The notes under the pieces were generated by a model. It was not told the DNA's origin. It did no database searches and saw nothing but the letters and a program-made list of their open reading frames with translations. From positions 1,240,001 to 1,304,000 of the forward strand of contig NC_037314.1 in assembly GCF_000143535.2 (NCBI RefSeq): 64,000 bases of DNA, in the 5' to 3' direction. Shown in pieces: positions 34,851-46,303 of this stretch (position 1 is the first letter of the stretch; each line of letters opens with the position of its first letter). The position numbers and the translations under genes are program-made. Source of the DNA: Botrytis cinerea B05.10. Its lineage: Eukaryota; Ascomycota; Leotiomycetes; Helotiales; Sclerotiniaceae.

Positions 34851-36865
34851 GAAAATGTTGCAATTATTATTACCGCTACTCTTTCTCATGTTTGGTATTT
34901 CATTGACAAGAGCGACTAATTGGAGGCGATGATTTTGAGATGCTCTTACTTTTAGGTGCAATACAGGCTATATATAGGCATACACATAAATGTATGGTTT
35001 GTTTCAGAATTTCAAACATTAGAGAAGGCGATTCTGGGGGGAGGGGCGCGGCCTCCCTCTTTCACGATGAAAAAAGGAAGACAATGGATGAGAGAGAAAG
35101 AGCAAGAAGATTAAAGGAAAGCTTTGATTTGGGTTTTGGATAAGGTATGTTGCAAAATATTGTGTACAGTAGCTGAAAACAAAACAAAACACCGCATAGG
35201 ATCGTCTATTCAGAGGCTAAGTCATTATTTAGGTACTTAAGGAAGTGACTTGCTTTATATATGCCGACCACTACAAAGAAGAGTCGCTCAACAAACGAGC
35301 TAGACCTAGAATTTCTTGGATCTTTCTTTTTCCTGTCCTTAAAATGGCCCCCGCAAGGACCGAAAAACTACTTTTCCTGGAAATCCTCATGTACTGCATC
35401 ATCAGAAAATGTCTAGTTCTCTCTACCCAACTTCTTCGCACTTCTCTGCCACATATCTTTAGCTTGCCAGAAAGGTTCATTCATCAGAAGAAAAAAGGGA
35501 TCTTCTGTTCACTAAACCTTGTATCAGTCAGCTTTCTTTGTCACTGCAAATCTTTATTTCTGGCCTAACACCTATGAGCTTTTGAAGGTAGCAGTTGCTT
35601 GAAGATATTTTGCAGTAGAAGTGTCTGGCCCAAATGTATTGAGAAGTTATGAAACATTATTAGGACAGATTGGTACAAGCTGAAAGTAAAGCAGCAGGCA
35701 TACACGAGGGGCGTACCAAATCTCGATCTCGAGAGAAAATATAAGTCACAGCTGCAATATTCGCAACAAAATTCAATTCCTTTCAGGCATCACCGAATCC
35801 CAGAAATCTTCAAGTGAGACGTGAGTGAGAAATCTATCATGGGAGTCCCTCTTCAAATGGACATGTCTAGTGAAGAAAGTTGCTGCAAAAGGAAGTCTCC
35901 GTACAATGAACTTAAATGCAGTTATAAAAACAAACCATAAAGAGCAGCCAGGAGTGATAGGACTGATTATCGGAGACAAACCGAGTTCTGATTATTTTCT
36001 ATGATTAGAGTACAGAGAGTATCCGTTGCAGAGATGACAAGAAACAAAAAGGAGTGCTGGCTAAAAGAGAAATACTCAAACGATTCTTCTTGTTGAGTTT
36101 TATTATTCTGATAATTCTGCTGTGCTTTGGTGCTGGCAAGGAGCCGCATGGGGCATGTGGACCGGCTTGGGCTGGGGTCTCTAAATGACAGTCAGTGATT
36201 GGATAGATTGGGTCTGGGATCAACTACAATCACAATGTCTCAATTGTAGAAATACCAAGTTAATAGTTCCACGGCCCAGTTTCCCGCGCAAGTCATCCAG
36301 TATCGAACTTCACAGTCCTCCAAGCGCAACCTCTATCGTCAATTCTCAGCACGTATCCGGATGGAAACACGGGATTGACTTCTCAGGGAGGCCTGTATAA
36401 GATGGTATGACTTATTATCCTGTCTTCAGGCTAAGGACTAGATGACTAGGTAAATGGAAACACGAATGATTTCCGATTGCAGCTTTTTGTTAATGATGTG
36501 TTTTCCAGGAATCTCGATCGAACTCTTGATCCTTCCTATTCTTACCTCGGGAAATCTGACCCATGTAGTGGAGCAAGTGAGATATTAGTCCACTCTATGG
36601 TTCCCATTTATCGGGCTGACGTTGCCCATGTATATCTTCTTGCGGCTTGGCCACATTCCCCACGAAGCCTCTCTGCTATCTGGCCTTCAGCAAAATTGGT
36701 TCATGTGATTCTGATGTATTGAATGTCTACGAAATTATGTACAGTTTTTATCCTTGTCCGAAGGAGTTATATATAGCCGAGAAGGTAGCTCCTTTGGAAC
36801 ATTCTGCAGATACTTCTTCGTAGTATTATACATTTATTGAAGTTATCCATTTATTACATTTGAAG
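34851..36865. other. 2.0 kb intergenic region left of the monooxygenase
   Basis: Only short open frames, none recognisable. The frame at 34940-35143 ends in a charged helix-like tail (ERARRLKESFDLGFG) but has no further support. Confidence 0.3.
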
Positions 36866-38415
36866 ATGGGTGATGCTAATGTAAACTATATAGCGCGCAC
36901 AATCAGGCCCTCTTGCAAAGTAGCTGTCATAGGAGCTGGTCTGGCTGGTCTTGCAACGGCCGTCAGTCTTCAGAGAGTGGGCCATCAAGTCACAGTCTTT
37001 GAAATATCGTCTGGGCTGAAAGAAGTATGTTCCCATATTGAGCTATTTGGTTTTCAAGGCTAATGTCATCGATAGATTGGGGCTGGTAGGTTCCACACGA
37101 GTTTTATTAGCGTCCTGAATGTTAATCATCTTTTTGTCCAGGAATCAATGTCGCAACCAATGCGACCATTTTGTTCAAAGAATGGGGAATTCTCTCCCAG
37201 CTAGAAGAGGTTTCCATTGAGCCAGAAATTGCCAGGATGTTCTCGCACAAGTCACAGCTTCTTTCCAGTACAATAATAAGTCCCGACTTCAAAGACTTGT
37301 ACAAGACTCCCTATCTTATCACTCATAGGGCCGAGTTGCAAAATCTGTTATTTAACAAGGCAACCAAGCTCGGAGCTGTAACTGTATTTAGTGCAATGGT
37401 AAAGAAGATAAATTTCGAGGAATCAGCGCTCGAGTTTGCAGATGGAACTACACAAAACTTTGATGTCATATTTGGGGCTGACGGAGAAAAGTCTTTCTGT
37501 CGAGAAGCACTACTTGGTAGAGAGGATCCTCTTGATGACAGTGGTTTTGATATTTATCGAGCAACTGTAAAGATCGATGATGTGGCTGAGCTCCCTGATC
37601 TTGCCGAACTAGTGGAGGTTCATAGTATCAACATGTGGATTGGCCCCGAAGGTCATACGGTGACTTATCCAATCAGGAAAGGAAACCTTCTCAACATCGT
37701 GTTAACCCATCAGCATGAATCTGATTCTCCGTTGTCGATGGGTCCTGAATCTATTGGGACGGACAATGTGCATCAAGCATTCAAAGACTGGAGTCCCCAA
37801 TTTCACAAACTGCTAGATGTGCCAACGGCAGTAGGTGTTCGGAATATTCTACACCATTTTTCCCGGTCTAATCTCTCATAATTCTAGTGGATGAAACGAA
37901 CGATGATGTACTCTCGGGAATGTAATTCTTGGTTACATCCGTTAGGCTATTTCGCTATCCTGGGGGATTCTGCACACGGATCTCCGCCTTATTTGTGAGA
38001 TGATCCAAACCCATTTAAATTGAAATATAACTAACTATTGGCCATTGCCTATAGAGCACAAGGTGCAGCAATGGCATTTGAAGACGCCGCAGTGCTTGGT
38101 GTCTTATTCTCCAAATTCAAAAACAAGGATGATATACCCGAACTGCTTAAAATCTATGACAGGCTCCGACGACCAAGAGCGTTGATGTGCAGAAATCGTA
38201 GCAAAGCTCTCCGTGACGTATATGCGCTAGAGAATGGGCCAGAGCAAGAAGAGCGAGACAGAATGTTGTTGCACGACCCATCTTATGATGGGTCTCCCAA
38301 TTTTCTTGAAGACCCAGTTCTGCGCAACTGGCTGTATGGATATAATGCTGTAGAAGCTACTGAAGAAGCGTGGTTTGAACATATGAAACAGAAGAAGGAG
38401 AACAGAAGTGATTAG
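36866..38415 (+). CDS. FAD-dependent monooxygenase (salicylate hydroxylase/epoxidase type)
   Basis: Five exons (36866-37024, 37076-37085, 37142-37830, 37888-37994, 38055-38415) give 441 residues. The Rossmann motif VAVIGAGLAGLATAVSLQRV (GAGLAG at 23-28) binds FAD, with E46 at the end of strand two. The 10-base second exon supplies IGAG of IGAGINVATNA. DVIFGADGEKSFCRE is the DG motif and LGDSAHGSPPY the GD motif, followed by AQGAAMAFEDAAVLG. The stop after SRSNLS in the unspliced frame lies within a 57-base intron (GTAGGT...CTAAT...TTCTAG) that preserves phase. Family members hydroxylate phenols or epoxidise prenyl side chains. Next to a UbiA prenyltransferase, with stops only 48 bases apart, a meroterpenoid tailoring role is plausible but unproven. 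Confidence 0.87.
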
Positions 38416-38463
38416 GTGCAAGAGTAGCACACTGAATCATTCATCATTCTAAAAACTAGTTGT

Positions 38464-39489
38464 CTAAGCCAACAAATCTTGATCTATACTTAAGTTAGTA
38501 CGGGTTGTTTATCAAGAATTTTAAGTTAACTTACCAATGCGCCCCAAGTATTCAATAATAACGCTCACAACCATAACAGTCCCAGCCATTAGTGGGCCAT
38601 GAGCAAACCACCATCGACATTGCTCAGAACTTCCGAAATCAATGCTCGTTACCATTCTAAGCAGCATGAAGACATTGAACAATGGAGGCCCAAAATAATA
38701 TAAGGTACCCGCGCCTACTATCTTTCCAACAAAAAGTAGCGTTATTACTTGGATCACACCAAGTGCACCTAACAATTCGCGGATGTGGAATTGATGCCGG
38801 ACTGCCATAGAATTTATTCCGGCTTTCGTGTCATCTGGGAGATCTTGAAAAGCATAAACGGTCTCGAAGATAACCGTCCATATTGTATAATATAAGAAGA
38901 GCAATAGAGCGCCAAAAACAATCACGTCATATGCTTGATTGAAGAAAGGAAGTTGTGGTAGTAGTGGGTCGATACCCGTCGCCGCAAATCCCACAAATAC
39001 TCCCCATCCGAATGTTACGCCGAGGAAAACGGGAGTATATGCCATGAACCTCTTGGTAAATGGGTATACTCCTGAGAGAATGGTTAGGGCTATACCATGA
39101 ACGGCGAAAGATGGAATGAAACTTTGCATTAAGACGACCCAGGCAAACCACAGGAATCCCGTGAACAAACAGGCACTCCTGACTGAGAGCCTGCCGCTGG
39201 CCATGGGTCTTTGTTTGCATCTTTCGACGAGTTTGTCGAGGTCTCGGTCGGCGATATCGTTCCATGCGCATGCCCAAGAGCGAAGTAAGAAGGTGCCGCA
39301 CAATAAAAGAAGATTGATTTTCGCGATATCTTGCAATGATGCTGTAGTCTCGGGTATGCATGTTGCATAGAGCGAACCGACTATGTAGGGGAAATGTATG
39401 ATCACAACCCCAATAGGCTTATCAATCCGTATGAGCTGCGCATAAGGTAGCAAGCCACTTTTGGGGCCGAAGATCTGTGTTGATGCCAT
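38464..39489 (-). CDS. UbiA-family aromatic prenyltransferase
   Basis: Exons 39489..38535 and 38483..38464 give 324 residues. A GTAAGT donor follows ...EYLGRI, and a TACTAAC branch with a TATAG acceptor leads to a 20-base last exon (ending DQDLLA). The N-terminus GLLPYAQLIRIDKPIG is typical. The first Mg/diphosphate motif is NDIADRDLD (N77-D85), the second DLPDD (D216-D220) in YAFQDLPDDTKAGINS. About eight to nine membrane helices are seen. An upstream in-frame ATG at 39627 would add 46 residues; I prefer 39489 because the alignment to relatives begins there. UbiA enzymes attach polyprenyl chains to aromatic rings: COQ2 in ubiquinone synthesis, and farnesyl- or geranylgeranyltransferases in meroterpenoid pathways. 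Position beside an FAD monooxygenase favours the latter. A long mitochondrial presequence is not evident from 39489. Confidence 0.88.
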
Positions 39490-39649
39490 GGTTTGGTATG
39501 TTGCAAAAGATGCTGTGAAGGATCGATAAATGAAAGAGGGCGAAATCAACGTTAACAATAGAACAAAATTTTCATGGAGGTTTAGCCAGCCGAGGGGAAG
39601 CACTACATCTAGTCTCATCACAATCAAATGATTCAGGGGAGTAAATGTT

Positions 39650-39865
39650 CTATCTGATCACACCGAAAATCGCAGGTTCTATCTTTAGCGCGATCCCACT
39701 TTGGAACATGCTGAAGAAAATCACCATATAAGTAGTACCAAGTGCAAATCTGCCATACTCTGATCTTATCCAGGCGAGCAATCCGTCAATCTGCCCATCC
39801 GTTATTTTGATTTGTCCATCCTCACGACCGGAGGAAATATCTCTGGCTGGATGGATTTGCAACAA
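39650..39865 (-). other. Short hydrophobic open frame upstream of the prenyltransferase
   Basis: A frame ending at 39650 contains GLLAWIRSEYGRFALGTTYM followed by a hydrophobic stretch VIFFSMFQSGIALKI. It looks like the C-terminal end of a membrane protein but has no recognisable start or upstream exon. Its place beside the prenyltransferase raises the possibility of a remnant membrane-bound terpene cyclase, which I cannot confirm from sequence. Confidence 0.2.
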
Positions 39866-40159
39866 TGGTGTAAGAAATTAGTAAAATCTGATATTGGATT
39901 GGATTTCGCTGGTGGTGGAGGTTACATTACACAAATTTACAGGCAACTTATGCTTATGCGCGGGAGAATAGGATTTTCTTTATCAAATCTTTATTAGAGG
40001 ATCAATGTCAAGCTGACTTGAGTAACTTCACAAGCTTCTGGAAGTTTGTTAAATATCCACGTGTAACCCTCGCTAATATCTACTCTTCTACTCCCTCTTC
40101 ATATACTGGTAGCTACATGCTTGTCTCCACCTCAATCTTGGTTTTAACACGCAAGAATT

Positions 40160-41479
40160 ATGGATCCTGTTAACCTACCTAGCAATGATGACCGAGCATC
40201 CACTTTGTATGCAATCATTTACACGCCACTGATATGCACTATACCATTTCTTGCCCTACGTATCTGGATCAGGACTAAGATGAAGAGTCTCGGAGTCGAC
40301 GACTATTTGATGGTTGCTTGTATGGTATGTATCAATTTATCTGAATGCAATGATAGATTTTGAGACTGACTACTTGGAACTAAAGCTTGTTTTTATCGGA
40401 GCTATAGTGGTGACTACGATTTATGCTGTCAAGGGAGGCTGCCGTCATATCTTCTATCTCACTCCATCTCAAATCATCGAAACTGTGAAGTTGAACTTTG
40501 TGGCTCAAGCTTTCGGTATCACGTCTCCAACACTTGGAAAACTAAGCGTCGGCTTCTTGATGCAGAGAATTCTCGGTCCGCACACAGTTTATCGAAAGTG
40601 GTTTATTCACATCGTGATGGCTGTATACGGGCTTTGGACTGCACTTACTGTCATTTTCACGTACACTCAATGTACGCCCACTTCCGCCTTATGGAATCCC
40701 ACCCCAGACATGAAATGTTGGGGCAATCGAGTTTTCCCAGATATTGCAGTCTCACATGGCGGTAAGATTTCCATAACTCGTTTTCTGCATAAGATCTCAC
40801 TAACTGTCAAAAGCATTCGGTACATTTATAGACTTCTCGTTTGCACTGTTACCTATCACGTTAGTCAAGCAGCTAGCAGTCACTCCTAAGCAGAAGCTGG
40901 CACTCTCTATATTGCTCAGCATGGGTATCCTGTAAGTATCCAGCGTCCCTGTATATCTTTTAGATTTAGTTCCTGACTGTGAAAAAGCGCAGGGATTGCA
41001 GCGGCTATCAAAACAAACCAGTTGAAGGAATTCGGCAACCAAACAGATCCAACGTGTAAGTGCTCACACGGAGATTGCTTTTCTGTACTAACTAGTTCTA
41101 GGGGCAACCTTTGATATCTTCGTATGGACAACGTAAGTAGCAGTCTTAGTTAATGCTCCAACTTGTTTCTGATTGCTGAACTAGGGTTGAAATTCATCTT
41201 GTCATTATTTGTGGCTGCCTTCCAACACTACGGCCAATATATGAGCGCATCATAAACAAACGTGCTATTTCACCGTCAAAATCAAGCTCTAAGCCCACCC
41301 ATGGATCATCGACTCAAGCATCTGCTACCAACAAAGGATCTTTCTGGAAGAATTCAAAAGCTTCGACCACTATCACCTCTGATAGCCGTTGGATAAATCT
41401 CACGGATCGGTCCGAGGACAAGATTAATGTGGAACGGTCCGTGGAGATCGACTCACAAAGTGCACGTTCAGAATCATAG
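40160..41479 (+). CDS. Rhodopsin-domain (PTH11-like) seven-TM protein
   Basis: Six exons (40160-40324, 40386-40761, 40814-40931, 40988-41055, 41102-41132, 41185-41479) give 350 residues with every junction in phase. The fungal rhodopsin domain is shown by YTPLICTIPFLALRIWIRTKMKSLGVDDYLMV, AFGITSPTLGKLSVGFLMQRIL, YTQCTPTSALWN...CW, AFGTFIDFSFALLPITLVKQL, SILLSMGILAGIAAAIK, TFDIFVWTTVEIHLVIICGCLPTLRPI. About seven membrane helices precede a Ser/Thr-rich cytosolic tail ending SQSARSES. No CFEM domain precedes it. Such proteins are orphan receptors of the plasma membrane, some needed for host or surface sensing. It is very common in Leotiomycete genomes and often lies in accessory regions, so its presence beside secondary-metabolite genes need not mean a shared pathway. 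Confidence 0.87.
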
Positions 41480-43241
41480 GTGAAGATTGAACTTTGATAG
41501 TGGGTATATGCGAACTTTGCACTGTAGCTTAATTACTTGTTGAAGGGAGAGCTGAGCTGGGCACGATGTAAACTTTCTGTCTGCATACCATTGGAGGAGG
41601 TTCCTGTCGCCTGCATCTCACTTGCAGGATCATTTCGTGTAGTAATATTATAATTTCTGTGTTCTCGTTTGGAGATAAGAGCTGGTGTAGTGAATCTAAT
41701 TGTGTGCTTGAGATTTGTAAACATTCCACTTTAGAAATCTGTGATGGTATTTGTCTGCATACTCGGAGAACATCCCAGGTAGTCGATGATAATCCCTACA
41801 ACGAATTACTGTTTGTAAAAGTACCATCATTGCACGATTGACCAAAGCTTGTAGGAACAAATGAGGTGGTAAATCGACGTCTAGCTAAGCATGTGTCAAT
41901 ACACCCCACTTTCGCTGGGGAAGCCTGTCCATGAACTCTAACCTTGCAGATCTTAGCACGCGTTGAAAGCTTACGTCGTAAATCAAGCCAATCTTCGATT
42001 TGGTATCATAAGTATACCGAATAAGCTTGATTGATTGAAAGTAAGCCTCTACCCATTTTGTCCGTGTGATGCGACGCTAAACATATAATGGTGGAATCAA
42101 CAAAGTGGATCACTTTCGTTCCCGTTTTTCCGAGCATAGGTCGAGTGAAGGCTTGTTCTTAGCTGCTGGATTTCCAGAATACCCCACGATTTACATGGCC
42201 AAGGTCCAACTGTATCGCTTGTTCAACAACTAGTGGCGTCGGATATGAAGACAGTCCATTATCCGGTCAGTTACGATGAAGCTAAAATAACATACCCGGT
42301 GGAGTTTGAGTTGACATAGCGAGAGGATAAAGGAAAACTAGTCCCGATCAGCAAAGCTATGATTCCGTGGATTCTTTCCAAGCTAGTCATTCGATGATAG
42401 TCTGAATGCCCTCATGTTCTGAAAGATTTCCCCCATCTTTTCCTGTATAGGGACATAATCTGGACGGTATGAAATATTTCTCCGAGCTTCCATATCTAAG
42501 ATTCGTGAAACCATCTTGAGAATTTCTTTATTGTTCGAGCCGCTGGTAGAATAACAAGGAATCTAGTTCCATGTGTTCTAGACTCAACCATGTGCGCGAG
42601 CCGCCTTGAGGTGGGATTCATGTTAGTGATTCCAAGGCTTATGCTACAGACGTTAGGATGAGGCGAAGTATGTGATTGTGAATGAGAGTGCATGCCAGCT
42701 CCTTGCTTATACCATCTCGTGTGGCTCTGGGTAATTAGCAGTATACTTTGCTTCGATAACCAGGGTTACTTTAGTCTATATTCAGGGGGCCACGCCTGCA
42801 TCACTTTGAAACCTCGAAAGCTATAGCGACAAACTACACAGTCAATGTTACAGTCCTATTCTGACTGCAGATATTCTCAAGTTGACATGTAGGGCGCAGT
42901 CGCATTCGTTAGTAGTAATGGCTGACATGAGGCACAGTCTGGTTCATTTGGGATCGTAGGAACATGGGCAGGCATGAGACACAGTTGGCTCGCTGCAGCT
43001 TACGAAATTATAGAGAATCCCCTATTCTCTTACTTTCTGCAGCTTTGTTGCTGTAATCAGATCAATTTCTGAACACAACAAGAAGATTTTGATAAGATTT
43101 GGTAACTTTGTCGAACCCAGTCTACAGCTGAAAGTCTCCTATATCACAATCTATTGCACCCCGTCCTGTACTTTTTTTCTTCCATCCAAACACTTCCAAG
43201 ACTCATCATTATTGAACCCAGCCCAGTTCTCAATTAACAAA
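41480..43241. other. 1.8 kb intergenic region
   Basis: Both strands lack a supported gene. It carries the receptor 3' end and the promoter of the O-methyltransferase. Confidence 0.35.
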
Positions 43242-44545
43242 ATGGCCGTTTCCGATCTTATCAAACAGATCAATCAAGTGGTTGAAAACCCACCTGCTCC
43301 TGACGCTGTCAGTGAAGAAGAGCGAGTGACTCTTTTGGCCAGTCTTGAAAAGCTCAGAAATGTAGTTGAGGCACCGATTGACTTCACAACTCGGGTTATC
43401 TTTGGTGTAAGCTTCATACAATCTAATTATGAAATCCCGCTCATCATTCTAGGCACATGAACAAGTCGGTCTTCGGATTGGTATCGAAAGTGGCATCTTC
43501 AACACCATGGCAGCTATTGGTCCAGGCGAGTTAACAACCTCTGAGGTTGCGCAAAGGACAGGAGCCGCGCCACTGCTGGTAAGCAGAGTCATGAAGCTTT
43601 TAGCTGCTATGGGTCTCTTCATAGAAGTTGCAGAAGACAAATATGCAAATGGTCCATTTGCCCCTGCTTTCTCTGATGCCTCACCGCTGCCAAAAGCAGT
43701 ACTTCACATGTAAGTGATCATGTGTACGAGTATATTCCCAAGCAAAAGCTCACTCAATGGTGAATAGTGTCACAGCCAATGAAGTTCTCATAAAGATTCC
43801 AGAATATCTGAAGAAAACCAAATACCAAAATCCAGAGAACACCAATGATGGGCCATTCCAATATGCCATGAATACCAAACTTCAGTATTACGACTGGTTG
43901 AAGACAGAACCCGAGCAAGCTGTTGCTTTCAATACTACCATGATGTTGCAACGTATGGATCGCGGTGAACCATGGTATGAGTATTACCCTGTCGCATCCA
44001 AAATCGAGACGCCTATCGATGAGAAAGCTCCACTTATTGTTGACGTTGGTGGAAATATCGGAATCAACCTCAACGATTTCCATGCCAAGTTCCCAGAACT
44101 TCCCGGTCGTCTCGTGCTTGAGGATCTTCCCGAAGTCATCTCCAGTATCCAAGAGCTGGATCCCGCCATCGAACGCGTCGTTCATAGTTTCCTCGACCCA
44201 CAGCCGGAGATTGCTAAGGGTGCTAAATTTTACTTCCTCGGCACTGTTCTCCACGATTGGCCAGATGCAGAATGCAGGACAATTTTGTCGCACATTCGAA
44301 ATGCCATGAACAAAGATTCAATTCTCCTTTTGAGTGAGAATGCTGTTCCTGATACCAACGCTGGTTTGTACCAAGTCAAACTCGACTTCGTTATGATGAG
44401 CTTGTTTGCTGCGACCGATCGTACAATCAAGCAGTTCAGAGTTTTATTGGAGAGTGAAGGTTTCAATTTGGTAAAGGTTTGGAAGCCTGAGGTGGCCAGA
44501 CCTGGAAGTGGATTTTTGTTTGAGGCTGTCTTAAAACAGGATTAG
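43242..44545 (+). CDS. SAM-dependent O-methyltransferase (COMT type)
   Basis: Three exons (43242-43406, 43453-43709, 43768-44545) give 399 residues. The N-terminal dimerisation/winged-helix part includes IESGIFNTMAAIGPGELTTS and AQRTGAAPLLVSRVMKLLAA. The SAM-binding part has IVDVGGNIG (D233), LPGRLVLEDLPEV and FYFLGTVLHDWPDAECRTIL, with H303 as the likely catalytic base. KPGSGF-like ending PGSGFLFEAVL closes the fold. The glycine-rich loop reads DVGGNIG rather than DVGGGxG. Enzymes of this family methylate phenolic hydroxyls of plant or fungal metabolites. It is 3.7 kb from the prenyltransferase gene, with the receptor between, and could act on the same product. The start ATG follows AACAAA, the only in-frame start fitting the length. 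Confidence 0.9.
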
Positions 44546-46303
44546 AAACGCCTTTGTATTAATATCCCATGAACACTCGCCAACAATCATAGTCTTTATC
44601 ATCAAACTTTTTCTCCAGCTATTGAGCACCAATTCATACCTGTTACCCTATAGTATTGATGTTTAATCAACGCTTTATTGTCACTCTGACTTCACATGAT
44701 CTATCTCCTTCAAATATATCAACTTGCTCATCGATTGATATTTGTGAAGAATGAGTATCATTCAACTTCTTGAACTGTTATTAGGTCTGTAAATAGATGT
44801 TGAATATGACTATCAATTCAGACCCAGAATCCCATATCCTCATTCAGCACTTACTCTTCTTCACCTAGTATGAAGTGCTTTCTTGTGTTACCAGAAGCTT
44901 AGCATAAATTTTAAGAGGCGATTAGCTGTTAATATCTCCTGATTCCATGCAGATTGTGATCTGCATGTCAATACATCGCTCACTAGCAGGCCAATCAAAG
45001 CATTATTTCGATCCGCTATCCGTCAGCATTCTCTATTCGAACATGGGTACATTAGCGGCGCAGCACTCCTGCGCCGCTCCGTGCCATGAGCCCACAGTAG
45101 CTTACGATCTAGATGTCGAAGATTTATCCATCCGGGGTTACACGAATGATTCTGCTAAATCATGTTGACACTAGTCTAGTGATGCCTGCTTAGTCCTCAA
45201 GTAAAGTTGCTAAGCTCATTCCAATTGATACAAATAGGCAGGTACACAATCTGACAGTAAGATGTCAGATAAACAACAACACTGGTTAAATTGAGATAAG
45301 TAAACCAATTCAAAGTGAAGAATCCCAGCTTACCCAATTAAACTATAATGCGGGGAGCCCACAACTATTGCAACATCACCGCTAACCAGGTTGATGGAAA
45401 ATCATGCTCGGTTCCGAGCTCGCATACCAAAAAGAATTCTCGCAGGATTTCTTACTCATAGCGATGTTACACTGCATACGCAACAGCGTGCATAGACTTT
45501 AGCTATTCGGATAGCAAATACGAAACTATACGAGATTCGAGTTACATCGATATGTGATGCGAACAGAAACCACACCACTGTTGGGTCATCATATCTAGAT
45601 CATATCATGTTGTTCAAGGATACCGATTGATTGATTTGACGAATGCTACTTTGCTTGGGGCGAGCCAAGTACTACATCTCTTGTCCAGACTTTCTACAAG
45701 CCGACTTGATAGATGCTCGTATTGTTAATAACCAGTTCTGGTTTGTATGAAGGGACCTTACATAGTCATCACTGTATAACTACACAAGTGCTTATCCATC
45801 TTACTCCCACGGGAAAAGACTACATTCCGCCTCGTGAAATCCTTCGAAAAATATCCTCTGTCTAGCACAGAACCAGCGTTGAAACCGATTCCATGGTTCG
45901 CGCACGCGCGCGCACAAAACTCAGTCGTCAAAGTAATACGGCGTGCCCGGAATCCTTACCAGTATGTACTGCGTCTCCCCTTTTTGGGAAAGTTTCCCGA
46001 ATCAAAGCTCTCCACGTGGCGTCGATGAAGCTTTCGAGAAAGTTCGTCTGTATCTCAGTCTGGGAACTGGTCTAGAATCTGATTTTCGCATGAGCTTCTC
46101 ATTTTCGCATTCGCAGAGTAACATTGAAACAAGGTGAGATTATACGTTGTGTCCGAGGTTCATATAGCATGACTTGAACGAAATGATGTTGCCGAGGACA
46201 TAGAGACTTGAAGGATAGGTATACTTTCACGAGACGGGTTTGGGGAACTGAATTTCTACCTGGATTTCCTGTAATTCTTTCTTGTATCCAGTCAACAGCG
46301 ACG
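44546..46303. other. 1.8 kb intergenic region before the laccase
   Basis: AT-rich and without recognisable coding sequence. It contains one strong GC-rich hairpin, listed separately. Confidence 0.35.
45055..45077. repeat. Perfect GC-rich inverted repeat (9-base arms)
   Basis: GCGGCGCAG and CTGCGCCGC flank a five-base loop. The arms are perfectly complementary and all but one pair per arm is G:C, in otherwise AT-rich DNA. Function is unknown. Confidence 0.6.

Noticed and set aside
34940..35143. 67-codon frame with a charged C-terminal tail
   Set aside because: No conserved domain, upstream in-frame part looks random, and there is no splice partner; too weak to list as a gene.
37831..37887. 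Premature stop in the monooxygenase
   Set aside because: The stop lies in a phase-0 intron of 57 bases (GTAGGT to TTCTAG); the downstream frame continues with the GD motif.
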